From an uncultured Clostridia bacterium (GTDB taxonomy: Bacteria > Bacillota > Clostridia > Lachnospirales > Lachnospiraceae), in assembly GCA_947303805.1 (NCBI GenBank), contig CAMYZE010000003.1, positions 215,146 through 279,145 on the forward strand: a stretch of 64,000 bases of DNA. The letters run 5' to 3'. The notes below the pieces were generated by a model, which was given only the letters and a program-made list of their open reading frames with translations, was not told the origin of the DNA and did no database searches. How positions within the stretch are numbered: position 1 is the first letter of the stretch; every line of letters begins with the position of its first letter. Shown piece by piece: positions 7,441 to 15,269 of the stretch. Position numbers and translations under genes: made by a program.

Positions 7441-8238
7441 CTATTTTCCATAGATCTTTTCGATTTTTTTAGTATAATATCCATCATTTTCAAAGACAAT
7501 TATTGGCTCAAGAACTTTAATACCTGATTTGGCATTTTTTACTGCTTCTATTAGACATAAGGTAGATGATTTATCAATATTTGGATATATGAATTGAACT
7601 TTTTTTATTTCAAATGAATTTGATTTTAATATTTCTGATAACTCGGTAAATCTTTCTGAATGATGAACTATATAAAATTTTTTATTAGATTTTAAAATTA
7701 AACTTGCAGCCTTGCATATCTCTTCAAATGTGATGAGCACCTCGTGCCTTGCTGCAATTTTTTTATCATTCAAATTAGTAATCCCACTTCCAGCTTTTAT
7801 ATAAGGCGGGTTACAAGTTATCATGTCAAATGTTTCATACATTGACTTATATTTTTCTCTATCATTAAAAATATTCTTTATGTCATCATTAATTACTTCT
7901 ATATCTTCATCTATGTTTTTTGCATCTTCTACATTCGTTTTGTTATACTCGAGTGATTTTTTACAAAGTTCAACTTGGCCTTTGTCTATCTCAAAGGCAG
8001 TGAACTTTACATTCTCATTCAAAAACATTTTTCTCTTAGCATACATAATAAGCGGTATAGGAAGTGCGCCAGTGCAAAAATCACAAATCTTAATCACTTG
8101 TAGGGGCGAAGCTTGCGAGCCCTCTCTCAAAGCAAAATTAGCAAGAAGGACAGCATCAATTCCAAAATTGAAGCTGTCCTTGTCTTGGTAAATGTGGTAG
8201 CCATTTATTTCTAGGTTTTCTAATTTAATGTTGCTCAT
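7441..8238 (-). CDS. TrmN6/YfiC-type tRNA adenine-N6 methyltransferase with an in-frame repeat insertion
   Basis: This class I SAM-dependent methyltransferase has the catalytic NPPY motif (TCNPPYIKAGSG) typical of N6-adenine enzymes, an acidic end to the second strand (FTAFEID), and the family's N-terminal pattern NGYHIYQDKDSFNFGIDAVLLANF. Homologues modify A37 of tRNA1(Val). The dispersed repeat at 8098-8122 is read in frame as about nine extra residues (EGSQASPLQ) just before the first SAM-binding strand (IKICDFCTG). The usual DLGTG loop is replaced by DFCTG. I chose ATG 8238; a TTG at 8274 that overlaps mazF would add 12 residues, and neither has a good Shine-Dalgarno sequence. Confidence 0.85.
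   Translation of the reverse strand: MSNIKLENLEINGYHIYQDKDSFNFGIDAVLLANFALREGSQASPLQVIKICDFCTGALPIPLIMYAKRKMFLNENVKFTAFEIDKGQVELCKKSLEYNKTNVEDAKNIDEDIEVINDDIKNIFNDREKYKSMYETFDMITCNPPYIKAGSGITNLNDKKIAARHEVLITFEEICKAASLILKSNKKFYIVHHSERFTELSEILKSNSFEIKKVQFIYPNIDKSSTLCLIEAVKNAKSGIKVLEPIIVFENDGYYTKKIEKIYGK
8098..8122 (-). repeat. Dispersed palindromic repeat inside the methyltransferase gene
   Basis: The plus strand reads ttgtaggggcgaagcttgcg then agccc, the inverse of the copies at 44 or 3957. Read in the sense of the gene it is GGGCTCGCAAGCTTCGCCCC then TACAA. The reading frame stays open through it. Confidence 0.85.
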
Positions 8239-8266
8239 GTCTATTACATCAATATTTATAAAATTA

Positions 8267-8599
8267 CTATTCAATAAAACTCATTATAATGTCAACAACC
8301 TCGTCAACAATTTCCTTTGGTGCCACTTCCTCAAATTCAGCATCCCTCTTTGTTAAATCAAGCGCTTTTAGCTGCTCGCACAATACGACTCCTCGCGTTT
8401 TTGTTTTACTATTTAATGCAACATGAAAAGGATGCTTATTATCAGTTGATGTTATCGGGCATACAAAAGTCAAATTACACATTTTATTATACAAATCATT
8501 AGTTACAACTATTGCAGGTCTTCTTCCTTGTTGCTCATGTCTTTTTTGGGGGTTGAAATTCAAATAAACGATATCGCCCTTTTTAAACTTTTTTACCAT
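8267..8599 (-). CDS. mazF: MazF/PemK family toxin (endoribonuclease)
   Basis: The 110-residue protein has the MazF/PemK fold signature: GDIVYLNFNPQKRHEQQGRRPAIVVTND is split here as the strand GDIVYLNF and the loop GRRPAIVVTN, followed by VCPITS and GVVLCEQLKALD. Such toxins cut single-stranded mRNA at short motifs. It overlaps the mazE gene by 7 nt (mazE 8593-8853), the standard antitoxin-first layout. The 3' end overlaps or adjoins the methyltransferase gene, depending on its start. Confidence 0.93.
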   Translation of the reverse strand: MVKKFKKGDIVYLNFNPQKRHEQQGRRPAIVVTNDLYNKMCNLTFVCPITSTDNKHPFHVALNSKTKTRGVVLCEQLKALDLTKRDAEFEEVAPKEIVDEVVDIIMSFIE

Positions 8600-8853
8600 A
8601 TTTCTTCCCCTACACTATTTCCAGTATCTATTTCTTCAACATTTAGTTTTTTTATTTTCGAAATAGGCTTTTTATAAAACTCTGTAAGCCGTTCCTCTAA
8701 AGTTTTATGTTTATTTTCCTTTTTTATAATTATCTCATCATTAACAGAACGAATTGATAATTTATCATTAACCTTAATATTTAAATCAATTAAAACTTGT
8801 TTTGGTATTCTAATACCATTACTATTTCCCCACTTTTGAAGTACAGCTGTCAT
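8593..8853 (-). CDS. mazE: MazE family antitoxin
   Basis: The 86-residue protein starts with an AbrB/MazE swapped-hairpin DNA-binding domain (QKWGNSNGIRIPKQVL, then VNDKLSIRSVNDEIIIK). It ends with a basic-then-acidic tail (KPISKIKKL, VEEIDTG) that should wrap the toxin. The ribosome binding site is taggaggttatatATG. It precedes mazF with overlapping frames, and the complex probably represses the promoter at 8887-8915. Confidence 0.93.
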   Translation of the reverse strand: MTAVLQKWGNSNGIRIPKQVLIDLNIKVNDKLSIRSVNDEIIIKKENKHKTLEERLTEFYKKPISKIKKLNVEEIDTGNSVGEEIW

Positions 8854-8866
8854 ATATAACCTCCTA

Positions 8867-8887
8867 TGTATATATTATGTATATACA
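8867..8887. promoter_or_regulatory. Candidate MazE operator
   Basis: Seven-base arms tgtatat and atataca are separated by 7 nt. The site overlaps the predicted transcription start, just downstream of the -10 box, a common place for antitoxin autorepression. Function is inferred. Confidence 0.45.
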
Positions 8888-8915
8888 TTATATTATGCTG
8901 TTCTTTACTTGTCAA
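8887..8915 (-). promoter_or_regulatory. Promoter of mazEF
   Basis: On the minus strand TTGACA (8910-8915) and TATAAT (8887-8892) are separated by 17 nt: a full-consensus sigma-A promoter. Confidence 0.8.
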
Positions 8916-8959
8916 GATTATTTAATCCATGATAAATAATAATTTCCACAAAGATATTT

Positions 8960-9205
8960 CTAATATACCCATATATCATCCATTGTGATAGATGTAATCA
9001 TATCAATTACTCTTACTCCATCTCGCTGTACCTCACATAATTCTTCAAAAGTTGAAACTTCTGTTGTTTCTTTATAAAATTCACAGAATGAAATAACTTC
9101 TTTTCCTTTTATTTCTCCGTAAGTGATTGAATATTTTTTTTCATTATATTCAAACTCTATTTCATGACCTTCTTCTATTATTTTTTTTAATTCTTCTCTA
9201 GTCAT
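8960..9205 (-). CDS. Probable immunity protein for the adjacent toxin fragment
   Basis: This is an 81-residue acidic protein (MTREELKKIIEEGHEIEFEY start, DDIWVY end) without a known catalytic motif. I recognise similar small proteins, with EGHEIEFEYN.KKYSITYG and a final DDIW.Y, beside polymorphic-toxin tips in Firmicutes. Its start overlaps the upstream toxin-like gene by 8 nt, the tight coupling expected for toxin and immunity. The assignment rests on context and memory of similar pairs. Confidence 0.6.
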   Translation of the reverse strand: MTREELKKIIEEGHEIEFEYNEKKYSITYGEIKGKEVISFCEFYKETTEVSTFEELCEVQRDGVRVIDMITSITMDDIWVY

Positions 9206-9500
9206 TATTTAATTTTTCTCCTTTCTTTTGCCTTTTTCCATTAATAATTTTATGTTGGTGAGGAACATCCGGATGCATTTTTGAATTTCCATGATCAGTA
9301 TAATCAATGTCTAGATATGCACTCCCGCTTTCATCATAGTATCTTTCAGAATGTAATTTACCATTTTTATAATTTTTAGTGACTGAGTTTGGTGTGCCAT
9401 TTAGTGGAAGACTATGCTTATTATTAACTTTATTAATTACATCTACTTGACCAACACTACTTGATCCTGCATTATTAAAACTTTCTGAATTACTTTTCAT
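9198..9500 (-). CDS. Orphan C-terminal polymorphic-toxin domain (possibly toxin type 24)
   Basis: The 100-residue protein resembles the toxic tip of a contact-dependent or polymorphic toxin. After a Ser/Asn-rich start comes NGTPNSVTKNYKNGKLHSER, and then a His/Asp cluster (DIDYTDHG, HPDVPHQHKI), a pattern I associate with the toxin-24 type. No export domain, pre-toxin repeats or signal peptide are present, so this is a detached tip. It has its own ribosome binding site (aggtaggtagtgttATG), so it may be expressed alone. It overlaps the probable immunity gene downstream. Confidence 0.55.
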   Translation of the reverse strand: MKSNSESFNNAGSSSVGQVDVINKVNNKHSLPLNGTPNSVTKNYKNGKLHSERYYDESGSAYLDIDYTDHGNSKMHPDVPHQHKIINGKRQKKGEKLNND

Positions 9501-9575
9501 AACACTACCTACCTTTTCTTATAGCATTAAGAATAGTATTTCTTTTCATTATGCAGGAATCAAATTGATAAATTC

Positions 9576-9998
9576 TTATACCCATATTTCGTGGTTATGA
9601 AAATAGATCCATGTTTTGTTTTTATCTAAATCTATATTACTACCCTTTTGCTCAATCAAAACTCGCGTTTCTTTTATATAGCCATCTATAAACTTAGTAT
9701 TTTCATCTACTGTTACTGCTTTTTCATACTCAATAAAATTATAAGGTTTAACTTCAAAAACCTCATCTAAAAGCATATTCCAAAAAGTTTGATAAAACTT
9801 TCTTTCGCCGATTTTATCATTTTTACACTTTTCTTTTAATAGTTCTTCGGCATTTGCTTTATCAAGGTTTTCTTTGTTTGACCAAAAGCTAATGAACTCT
9901 TTGATTTTTTTTTCTTCTCTCTACATCATTCATAATCTCTTTAACAATACTCAATCTGTTACTAATTTGATGTTGCTCATAAATATTATTTGCTGATA
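9576..9998 (-). pseudogene. Remnant of an MmeI-like (type IIL) restriction-modification gene, frameshifted
   Basis: Reading on the minus strand, an open segment without a start codon (NIYEQHQISNRL, SIVKEIMNDVERRKK) runs into a nine-base A run near 9906-9914. There the frame changes to KIKEFISFWSNKENL and on to KFYQTFWNMLLDEVFEV, VDENTKFIDGYI and ETRVLIEQKGSNIDLDK. The last part matches the N-terminal region of MmeI-type combined nuclease-methyltransferases (FW..LL.EVF, then KFID.YI, then VLIEQK). The remaining methyltransferase and specificity domains are absent and the frame ends in an unrelated tail. No intact product is expected. The 66-residue piece from 9776 alone is not a real gene. Confidence 0.6.
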
Positions 9999-10002
9999 AA
10001 TG

Positions 10003-10422
10003 CTATGTTTCAATTAAGTCTACTAACTCACTCGGTGTAATAATTTTATCAACTTTAGGGTAATGCTTAACATTTCCTGTTACTAATCTTTTATCTAATT
10101 CATCTTTATTTATAACCAATTCATAAAATGGTTTATCTTTCATATCAAATTCATAACTACCAATCTTATCTGGATTAATCTTATGTCCTTCTTTTTTTAT
10201 AATTGATAATAATTCTTTAATTTTATTTTTGTTGAATCCAAATTTTTCTCTATTTAATACATCCAAATATTCTTCAAAAATCTCATCGCTATATACTAGA
10301 TTAACTTTCTTATCATAAAAATAATCGAGTACTTTCACCGTTGCACTATCATTGTACGAACTAAGAAATGAAGAAACCAATACATTTGTATCATAAATTA
10401 TGCTAAGCTTTTTATCTTCCAT
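10003..10422 (-). CDS. PIN-domain toxin (putative ribonuclease)
   Basis: The 139-residue protein starts with the PIN signature SIIYDTNVLVSSFLSS (first catalytic Asp near residue 11). It continues with an acidic EIFEEY helix and later DELDKRLVTGN and the strand KIITPSELVDLI, as in the TIGR00305-type toxin family. PIN toxins cut RNA at a Mg2+ site. It overlaps the relB-type antitoxin gene by 11 nt. The usual third acidic residue (often in a VTGDKDL-like motif) appears here as LVTGNVKHY, so Asp to Asn in the loop may reduce activity. Confidence 0.85.
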   Translation of the reverse strand: MEDKKLSIIYDTNVLVSSFLSSYNDSATVKVLDYFYDKKVNLVYSDEIFEEYLDVLNREKFGFNKNKIKELLSIIKKEGHKINPDKIGSYEFDMKDKPFYELVINKDELDKRLVTGNVKHYPKVDKIITPSELVDLIET

Positions 10423-10690
10423 ATATTTCCTTATTTATCTCATCAAGACTCATATCTGCTGTGCCATTTTTTATCGCATCCTTCCTTATACTGTCAGTGA
10501 TACTTTTTGCACGTGACAGATTAACATCAGAATTATACTCAATATCAAATGGTATCTTTTTTTGCTTAATAACCGCTCTTGCAAATATGTTGATGGCTGT
10601 TGACATTGACATACCAAAATTTTCACACAATTCTTCAAATTGTCCTTTCAAATCATTATTCATTCTAACTGTGAATGCTACTTGCTCCAT
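10412..10690 (-). CDS. RelB/DinJ family antitoxin
   Basis: The 92-residue protein has a ribbon-helix-helix start (VAFTVRMNNDLKGQFEELCE, then GMSMSTAINIFARAVI) typical of RelB/DinJ antitoxins, and an acidic C-terminal arm (TADMSLDEINKEI). Its partner is a PIN toxin rather than RelE/YafQ, a mixed pairing. The Shine-Dalgarno sequence is aagaggtagattATG. A good promoter and a palindrome lie just upstream, as expected for autorepression. Confidence 0.88.
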   Translation of the reverse strand: MEQVAFTVRMNNDLKGQFEELCENFGMSMSTAINIFARAVIKQKKIPFDIEYNSDVNLSRAKSITDSIRKDAIKNGTADMSLDEINKEIYGR

Positions 10691-10704
10691 AATCTACCTC
10701 TTTT

Positions 10705-10720
10705 CCAATATTCAAATTGG
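10705..10720. promoter_or_regulatory. Candidate operator of the relB-PIN pair
   Basis: The 16-nt palindrome ccaatattcaaattgg lies between the promoter and the antitoxin start. Function is inferred from position. Confidence 0.4.
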
Positions 10721-10738
10721 CATCAAAATGATACCATT

Positions 10739-10767
10739 ATTATACCTCAATTATGCACTATTTTCAA
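10739..10767 (-). promoter_or_regulatory. Promoter of the relB-PIN pair
   Basis: On the minus strand TTGAAA (10762-10767) and TATAAT (10739-10744) are separated by 17 nt. Confidence 0.75.
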
Positions 10768-10825
10768 TAATTAATTTTCAAGCAAACTAAATGACATTTT
10801 AACAATAAGCATATAACTTTTTAAA

Positions 10826-10852
10826 ACAAAAAAAGAGAGTTTACACTCTCTT
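10826..10852 (-). terminator. Terminator of the DUF6273-type gene pair
   Basis: The arms aagagagt and actctctt (10833-10840 and 10845-10852) have a 4-nt loop and, on the minus strand, a following T tract (TTTTTTTGTTTT). Confidence 0.85.
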
Positions 10853-10875
10853 AAAAATCTAAATATGATAAAATT

Positions 10876-11919
10876 CTAGTCTTCTATCCACATCATGGGT
10901 TGTAATTCATACATAAAACCACCAGCACTAGTTGCATTTATGTCTATAGTTCCATCATATGTATATGGAGAATACAAATATGGTCTATAATCACTTACTT
11001 GCCCTACTATTTCGTCATTTTGCATATCATAAGTCCATCCTTCTTTTATATCCCTAAGCAAAAGACTACCATAATTGGAATGATATTTATAAAGATTTAA
11101 ATATTCTAATGTTTCTTCCTGAGTTTCAATCATGTCTCTTTCTCTAAGTAATTCTATATTATTTTTAAAATACATATCAATATCCGATATGCCCGGAATA
11201 AATATTTTATCATTCGTAGTTTCAACACTGTCTAATGAATTGTCTAACTTCATATGAGCGGTACTAAGTTCAGTTAATGCTATTTTTTTCTTTTCTTCCT
11301 CACTAAAACAATCGTTCAAAAATGTTGAATTTAAAAATTTGCGGACATAACTATTTTTATAATCTAACTTTTTCTTAGTGGCCTCTTCTAATACTTCTTG
11401 ATTTTCTATAAACTCATCATCAAAAGTATCATTTAAATCCATATTATAATATGCTTTATCCCCAAGAACATTATCATAAGGTGCACATAACTTGCTCCAC
11501 CTTGATTTAAGCAACAACAGTTTCCTATTATTATTTTTATCTACAACATACCATTCTAAGTTTTTAATTTGACCAGATGCAGGAACTTTTATTTTCCCAA
11601 ATTTAACAATTTCTGTCTTGTTTGCTGCATTTTGGAATATTTTATCATATTGCTCATTATCCTTGCCTTCAAGCATAACTTCTACAACATCTTTTGTAAG
11701 TCCACCTAATCCAAATGGTATAAGATCAAGAACATAATCAGTTGCTATTTCCTTTAATCTATTTGCCTTATAATGATCTAAACAATATCCCTCTTTATAT
11801 ACTTCATTATTACAATTATTTTCTTTACAAGTATTAGCAGCAAAAGTATTGATAGTTAGAGTAAATGACAATAACAATATCAAAATGCAACCAATGATTC
11901 TATTCTTCTTATAAAACAT
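10876..11919 (-). CDS. Secreted DUF6273-type protein with Cys/His-rich N-terminus
   Basis: The 347-residue protein has a signal peptide (about residues 1-28, ending TINTFA). A small Cys/His cluster follows (CKENNCN, then YCLDHYKANR), resembling a short zinc-binding knuckle. The body matches the DUF6273 pattern: LEWYVVDKNNNRKLLLLKS, then SYVRKFLNSTFLNDCFSEEE, then IFIPGISDID. This pattern appears in secreted or lipid-linked proteins of gut Clostridia; its role is unknown. The gene follows a shorter paralogue (11928) by 8 nt, and both share the terminator at 10826-10852. Confidence 0.7.
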   Translation of the reverse strand: MFYKKNRIIGCILILLLSFTLTINTFAANTCKENNCNNEVYKEGYCLDHYKANRLKEIATDYVLDLIPFGLGGLTKDVVEVMLEGKDNEQYDKIFQNAANKTEIVKFGKIKVPASGQIKNLEWYVVDKNNNRKLLLLKSRWSKLCAPYDNVLGDKAYYNMDLNDTFDDEFIENQEVLEEATKKKLDYKNSYVRKFLNSTFLNDCFSEEEKKKIALTELSTAHMKLDNSLDSVETTNDKIFIPGISDIDMYFKNNIELLRERDMIETQEETLEYLNLYKYHSNYGSLLLRDIKEGWTYDMQNDEIVGQVSDYRPYLYSPYTYDGTIDINATSAGGFMYELQPMMWIED

Positions 11920-11927
11920 ATTGTTAT

Positions 11928-12830
11928 CTATTCCTCCGTTGGAATTAAAACTCTTATTACAGCACGAATTCCATGCTTATCATACTCAGGGCTAATAAAT
12001 TTAGCATAATCTTGTGAATAATTTGTTATGTATTTATATGTTTCATCTGTTAATCCTGCAATAAGACCTTGATGATTTACAAATACTCTTGGATGATTAA
12101 CTGCATTTCCTTTAAAATCTTTGTAATTTGTATATCCTCTATTCAATACCCAATAAGAATAATTACCAGTAGTTGTAAGAGATGTTGGTCCAACCCTTTT
12201 TATATACCACTGACCATCATTGGTCCCAAAATCATAGTATATATGGTTTTTATCTTTTTCATCCGCATCAATCTTACACCCCAAATAAGTCAAATGATTA
12301 AAAGAAGGAATACAAACTTTATCTTCAGCAAGTTCCTCAGCTTCTTTCATTTTTTCTTGATTTAAATTTGAATCTATGACATAAGAATTTATCCCACTTT
12401 TTTTGCTAAATATATTTTCCATATATTCTTTTTCTACTGAACTAAATGCTTTTTCATAAAAAGTATTTACGAGCCAGTCTCTAACATTAGATTCTGCATA
12501 ATTCCAAGAACCCGGTTCAGTCATACCGTTTTTTACTTTTGCAAAAGGAATGTCATCTTTAACTACTGTGTCTGAAATCAGCGTATAACGATTAAAAGAC
12601 TTGGAATCTTTTATAGATGTCCCTGTCCTATACACTTTCCATGTTATTGGTTCTTCGACTCTATCTTTTCCATATTTTGAATAATTGATCCAAGTCCCAA
12701 AAGTAATCTTATCACCATCCGATAATTTTAGAATATTTTTTACAAAATCATTTTGATTGTTTTTAGCAAATACATAACTATTATTAAGCACTAATAAAAT
12801 ACATAATAAAGCACATAAAATTTTTTTCAT
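11928..12830 (-). CDS. Secreted DUF6273-type protein
   Basis: The 300-residue protein has a signal peptide (MKKILCALLCILLVLNNSYV, cut near SYVFA). The DUF6273 body is seen as ITFGTWINYS, ITWKVYRTG, WNYAESNVRDWLVNTFYEKA, then FSSVEKEYM and VCIPSFNHLTYLG, ending with the conserved GIRAVIRVLIP strand. Unlike its downstream neighbour it has no Cys/His knuckle. The start has tgaggtgaaggtATG. The pair probably arose by duplication and may form a surface or secreted complex; no function is known. Confidence 0.75.
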   Translation of the reverse strand: MKKILCALLCILLVLNNSYVFAKNNQNDFVKNILKLSDGDKITFGTWINYSKYGKDRVEEPITWKVYRTGTSIKDSKSFNRYTLISDTVVKDDIPFAKVKNGMTEPGSWNYAESNVRDWLVNTFYEKAFSSVEKEYMENIFSKKSGINSYVIDSNLNQEKMKEAEELAEDKVCIPSFNHLTYLGCKIDADEKDKNHIYYDFGTNDGQWYIKRVGPTSLTTTGNYSYWVLNRGYTNYKDFKGNAVNHPRVFVNHQGLIAGLTDETYKYITNYSQDYAKFISPEYDKHGIRAVIRVLIPTEE

Positions 12831-13019
12831 ACCTTCACCTCATTTTTTAATTAAATAAACCTTCATTATAATTCAAACCTAACTACAAGTTTTCTAAAAA
12901 TACTGACAATGTAGAGTATATTTTACCATTTCCATGCCATTTTTTCAATAAACACAGATCCTAAATAAATAAACTCTACACTATTACACATATATTGATA
13001 AAATACCAACTTGTACTTT

Positions 13020-13922
13020 TTACAAATCCGCCTTCACATCTCTTCTCTCAAGTTCTTCAAGTTTCCTTGCCTCTTTCTCATCCTCAGTCTCTTGAGATAT
13101 TACCTGTCTCTTTTTAAATTTCAGTTCTGACGGATCATACTCTCTCATTTCTTTTTCATCGTTTTTAAGATTGACGAGCACTTTGACTTTTTGCCTTAAA
13201 GTATTGATACTTTGAACAGTCCCCTTAAGTCCATCCTTAGTAGTTACAAAATCTGAAATCTGTGGCATTGATTCATTTAATTTCTCATATGTCTCTTTCT
13301 CATTATTTAAGCAGCACATTAGTCGCCCGCAGGCACCAGAAATTTTTGCTGGATTAAGACTAACTCCTTGCTCTTTAACATTTTTTATCGACACTGACTT
13401 AAAATCAAAAAGGTATGTAGAGCAGCAATATGGTCTACCACAAGATCCGAGCCCTCCAAGAATTTTTGTCTCGTCACGAACTCCGACTTGCCTAAGCTCT
13501 ATTCTTATTCTAAATATAGAGGCTAAATCCTTTACCAACTCTCTAAAATCTATCCGGTTCTCAGCAGAGAAATAAAATAACACCTTTGTAGAGTCAAATG
13601 TAAACTCACAATCAAGAAGCTTCATAGGAAGTTCGTGAGCTTTTATTCTCTCTTTGCACTTTGCATATGCATCGCCCTCTTTTTCCTTATTCTTCTTATG
13701 AGTCTCGTAGTCCTCTGGAGTTGCCTTTCTTATTATAGTTCTAAGTGGAGATTTGAGCGACTTTTCGTCAACTTCAATATCCTTTTTAACTACCTTGCCA
13801 AACTCAACTCCTCTTATGGTCTCAACTATGCAAGCATCGCCAACTTCTATAGTTTCATCATTTGGCTTAAAATAATATATTTTTCCACTTGTCCTAAATC
13901 TTATTCCCAAACATTTTTCCAT
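13020..13922 (-). CDS. ricT: PSP1-domain protein RicT (YaaT)
   Basis: The 300-residue protein has the PSP1 domain and two cysteine clusters (GSCGRPYCC and GACGRLMCC). In B. subtilis YaaT these belong to the RicAFT complex, which carries Fe-S clusters and helps RNase Y process mRNA, affecting sporulation, competence and biofilm. The N-terminal strand MEKCLGIRFRTSGKIYYF and the charged C-terminal tail are typical. The gene follows holB after 2 nt, in the conserved gmk/tmk-holB-ricT order of Firmicutes. The ribosome binding site is weak (ggggtataaatATG), fitting translational coupling. Confidence 0.93.
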   Translation of the reverse strand: MEKCLGIRFRTSGKIYYFKPNDETIEVGDACIVETIRGVEFGKVVKKDIEVDEKSLKSPLRTIIRKATPEDYETHKKNKEKEGDAYAKCKERIKAHELPMKLLDCEFTFDSTKVLFYFSAENRIDFRELVKDLASIFRIRIELRQVGVRDETKILGGLGSCGRPYCCSTYLFDFKSVSIKNVKEQGVSLNPAKISGACGRLMCCLNNEKETYEKLNESMPQISDFVTTKDGLKGTVQSINTLRQKVKVLVNLKNDEKEMREYDPSELKFKKRQVISQETEDEKEARKLEELERRDVKADL

Positions 13923-13924
13923 AT

Positions 13925-14707
13925 TTATACCCCTAAAAAATTAAATACTGCTATTTTTTTATTTACATTATTTCTATTTACATCAGCTAGTATGTTTAAA
14001 CTGTCTACAAGCTTACCCATTTCTTTTAAGTCATAGGCATTTGAAATATTTATTATATCATCTATAATTTCTTTTAAGTACAGATTTTTTTTAGACAAAG
14101 TCATCTTGTATATCATTGCATCTCTTAAGAGATATCTATAAAATCGTATTAAATCTTTAAGACTATTGTCCTTGCCCGCAAAATTTTCTGCAAAATTCAT
14201 TTTGTCACTCTCTGATGAGTACTTAGCATTTGCCAGTGCGAAAACCGCATCTTTCAAAAACTCTAGTTGCAAAATACTTTTGTAATCTATGTCTTCATTG
14301 TCTTTAATAGTGATGCATCTACTTCTTATAGTTTCTAGAAGTTTGTTGGCATTGCTAGTCACTAGAAAAAATGTGTCAAATATTGGTGGTTCTTCCAATG
14401 TCTTAAGCATTGCATTTTGTGCGGCTTCACCAAGATTTACAGAATCATAAATCATATATATTTTTCTATCAGAAATCTTAGGTGAAAATGCGGCAGTATC
14501 TACCACATCTCTTCTTATCGTATCTATTGGTATATTATCATCTGGAGATTCTATATAAAATATATCTGGATGGTTCTCACTCTCTACTAATTTTGCATCT
14601 AGGCCACATGATATAGCAAACTCTTTAATACTATTTTTTATAGAAGCATAATTATATGTTTCTATGATATAGGCATTATATATTTTTTTATGAGGAATAC
14701 TAACCAT
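13925..14707 (-). CDS. holB: DNA polymerase III delta-prime subunit
   Basis: Delta-prime belongs to the clamp loader that places the beta clamp on DNA. The protein keeps the family signature AAQNAMLKTLEEPP, with FLVTSNANKLLETIRSRC following (Sensor-1 region and SRC motif). The Walker A site is degenerate, as is usual for this non-hydrolysing subunit. I take ATG 14707 (MVSIPHKKIYNAY), which overlaps gmk by 8 nt and has tattaggaaaaATG. An upstream ATG at 14755 would lie deep in gmk. At about 260 residues it is short, and the N-terminal part is divergent. Confidence 0.88.
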   Translation of the reverse strand: MVSIPHKKIYNAYIIETYNYASIKNSIKEFAISCGLDAKLVESENHPDIFYIESPDDNIPIDTIRRDVVDTAAFSPKISDRKIYMIYDSVNLGEAAQNAMLKTLEEPPIFDTFFLVTSNANKLLETIRSRCITIKDNEDIDYKSILQLEFLKDAVFALANAKYSSESDKMNFAENFAGKDNSLKDLIRFYRYLLRDAMIYKMTLSKKNLYLKEIIDDIINISNAYDLKEMGKLVDSLNILADVNRNNVNKKIAVFNFLGV

Positions 14708-15269
14708 TTTTCCTAATATCTGCAGATACTTCCTTAAAACACTCTTCAAGCTCATTAATATTATATCTCTTTTCTATCCGAGCTTTTTTTATGTTTTCTT
14801 CACTGAAGTCAATCTCGTCTGCCTTAAATCTCCTCTCCATCTCATCGAACTTTGGCACTTTCTGCATGTTTTCCCTTTTTATAGCTCTTTCCCTTCTTAT
14901 TTCATCACTAGCTTCTATATATATAGGAAAAATCATTTCTTCTCCATAGTATTTTTTCATATTGTTGTATGACTCGAGTGTCCCTATCATTACATAATTT
15001 TTATTTTTTTCTATCTTTCCATCATCAATAGTCGCATAAAACCAGTCTCCAAAAACCGTATGATATACTCTCTCTTCAATAACCTTCTCTTTATTGTCAT
15101 CTAAAAACTTCTTATCTACAAAATAATATTCTACACCTTCACTTTCACCGTCTCTTTTAGGTCTGGTAGTGTAAATAACAACCCTATTTAATCTAAGGTC
15201 TGATGCCAATAATTTTTTATAAAGGCTATCTTTTCCAGATGCCGATTTTCCCATAATGTAAAATATCAT
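14700..15269 (-). CDS. gmk: Guanylate kinase
   Basis: This enzyme phosphorylates GMP to GDP. The 189-residue protein has the P-loop GKSASGKDS (residues 7-15), the GMP-binding TTRPKRDGESEGVEYYFV stretch, and a helical lid. The P-loop has Ala-Ser where most GMKs have G-x-G-K-S/T. The start overlaps the stop of the upstream membrane-protein gene (TAATG arrangement), and the downstream end overlaps holB. This order matches the conserved nucleotide kinase-holB-ricT group. Confidence 0.88.
   Translation of the reverse strand: MIFYIMGKSASGKDSLYKKLLASDLRLNRVVIYTTRPKRDGESEGVEYYFVDKKFLDDNKEKVIEERVYHTVFGDWFYATIDDGKIEKNKNYVMIGTLESYNNMKKYYGEEMIFPIYIEASDEIRRERAIKRENMQKVPKFDEMERRFKADEIDFSEENIKKARIEKRYNINELEECFKEVSADIRKNG

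Noticed and set aside
9576..9776. A 66-residue stand-alone protein
   Set aside because: Its frame extends upstream with continuous homology-like sequence to an A run and frameshift, so it is a fragment of a broken gene.
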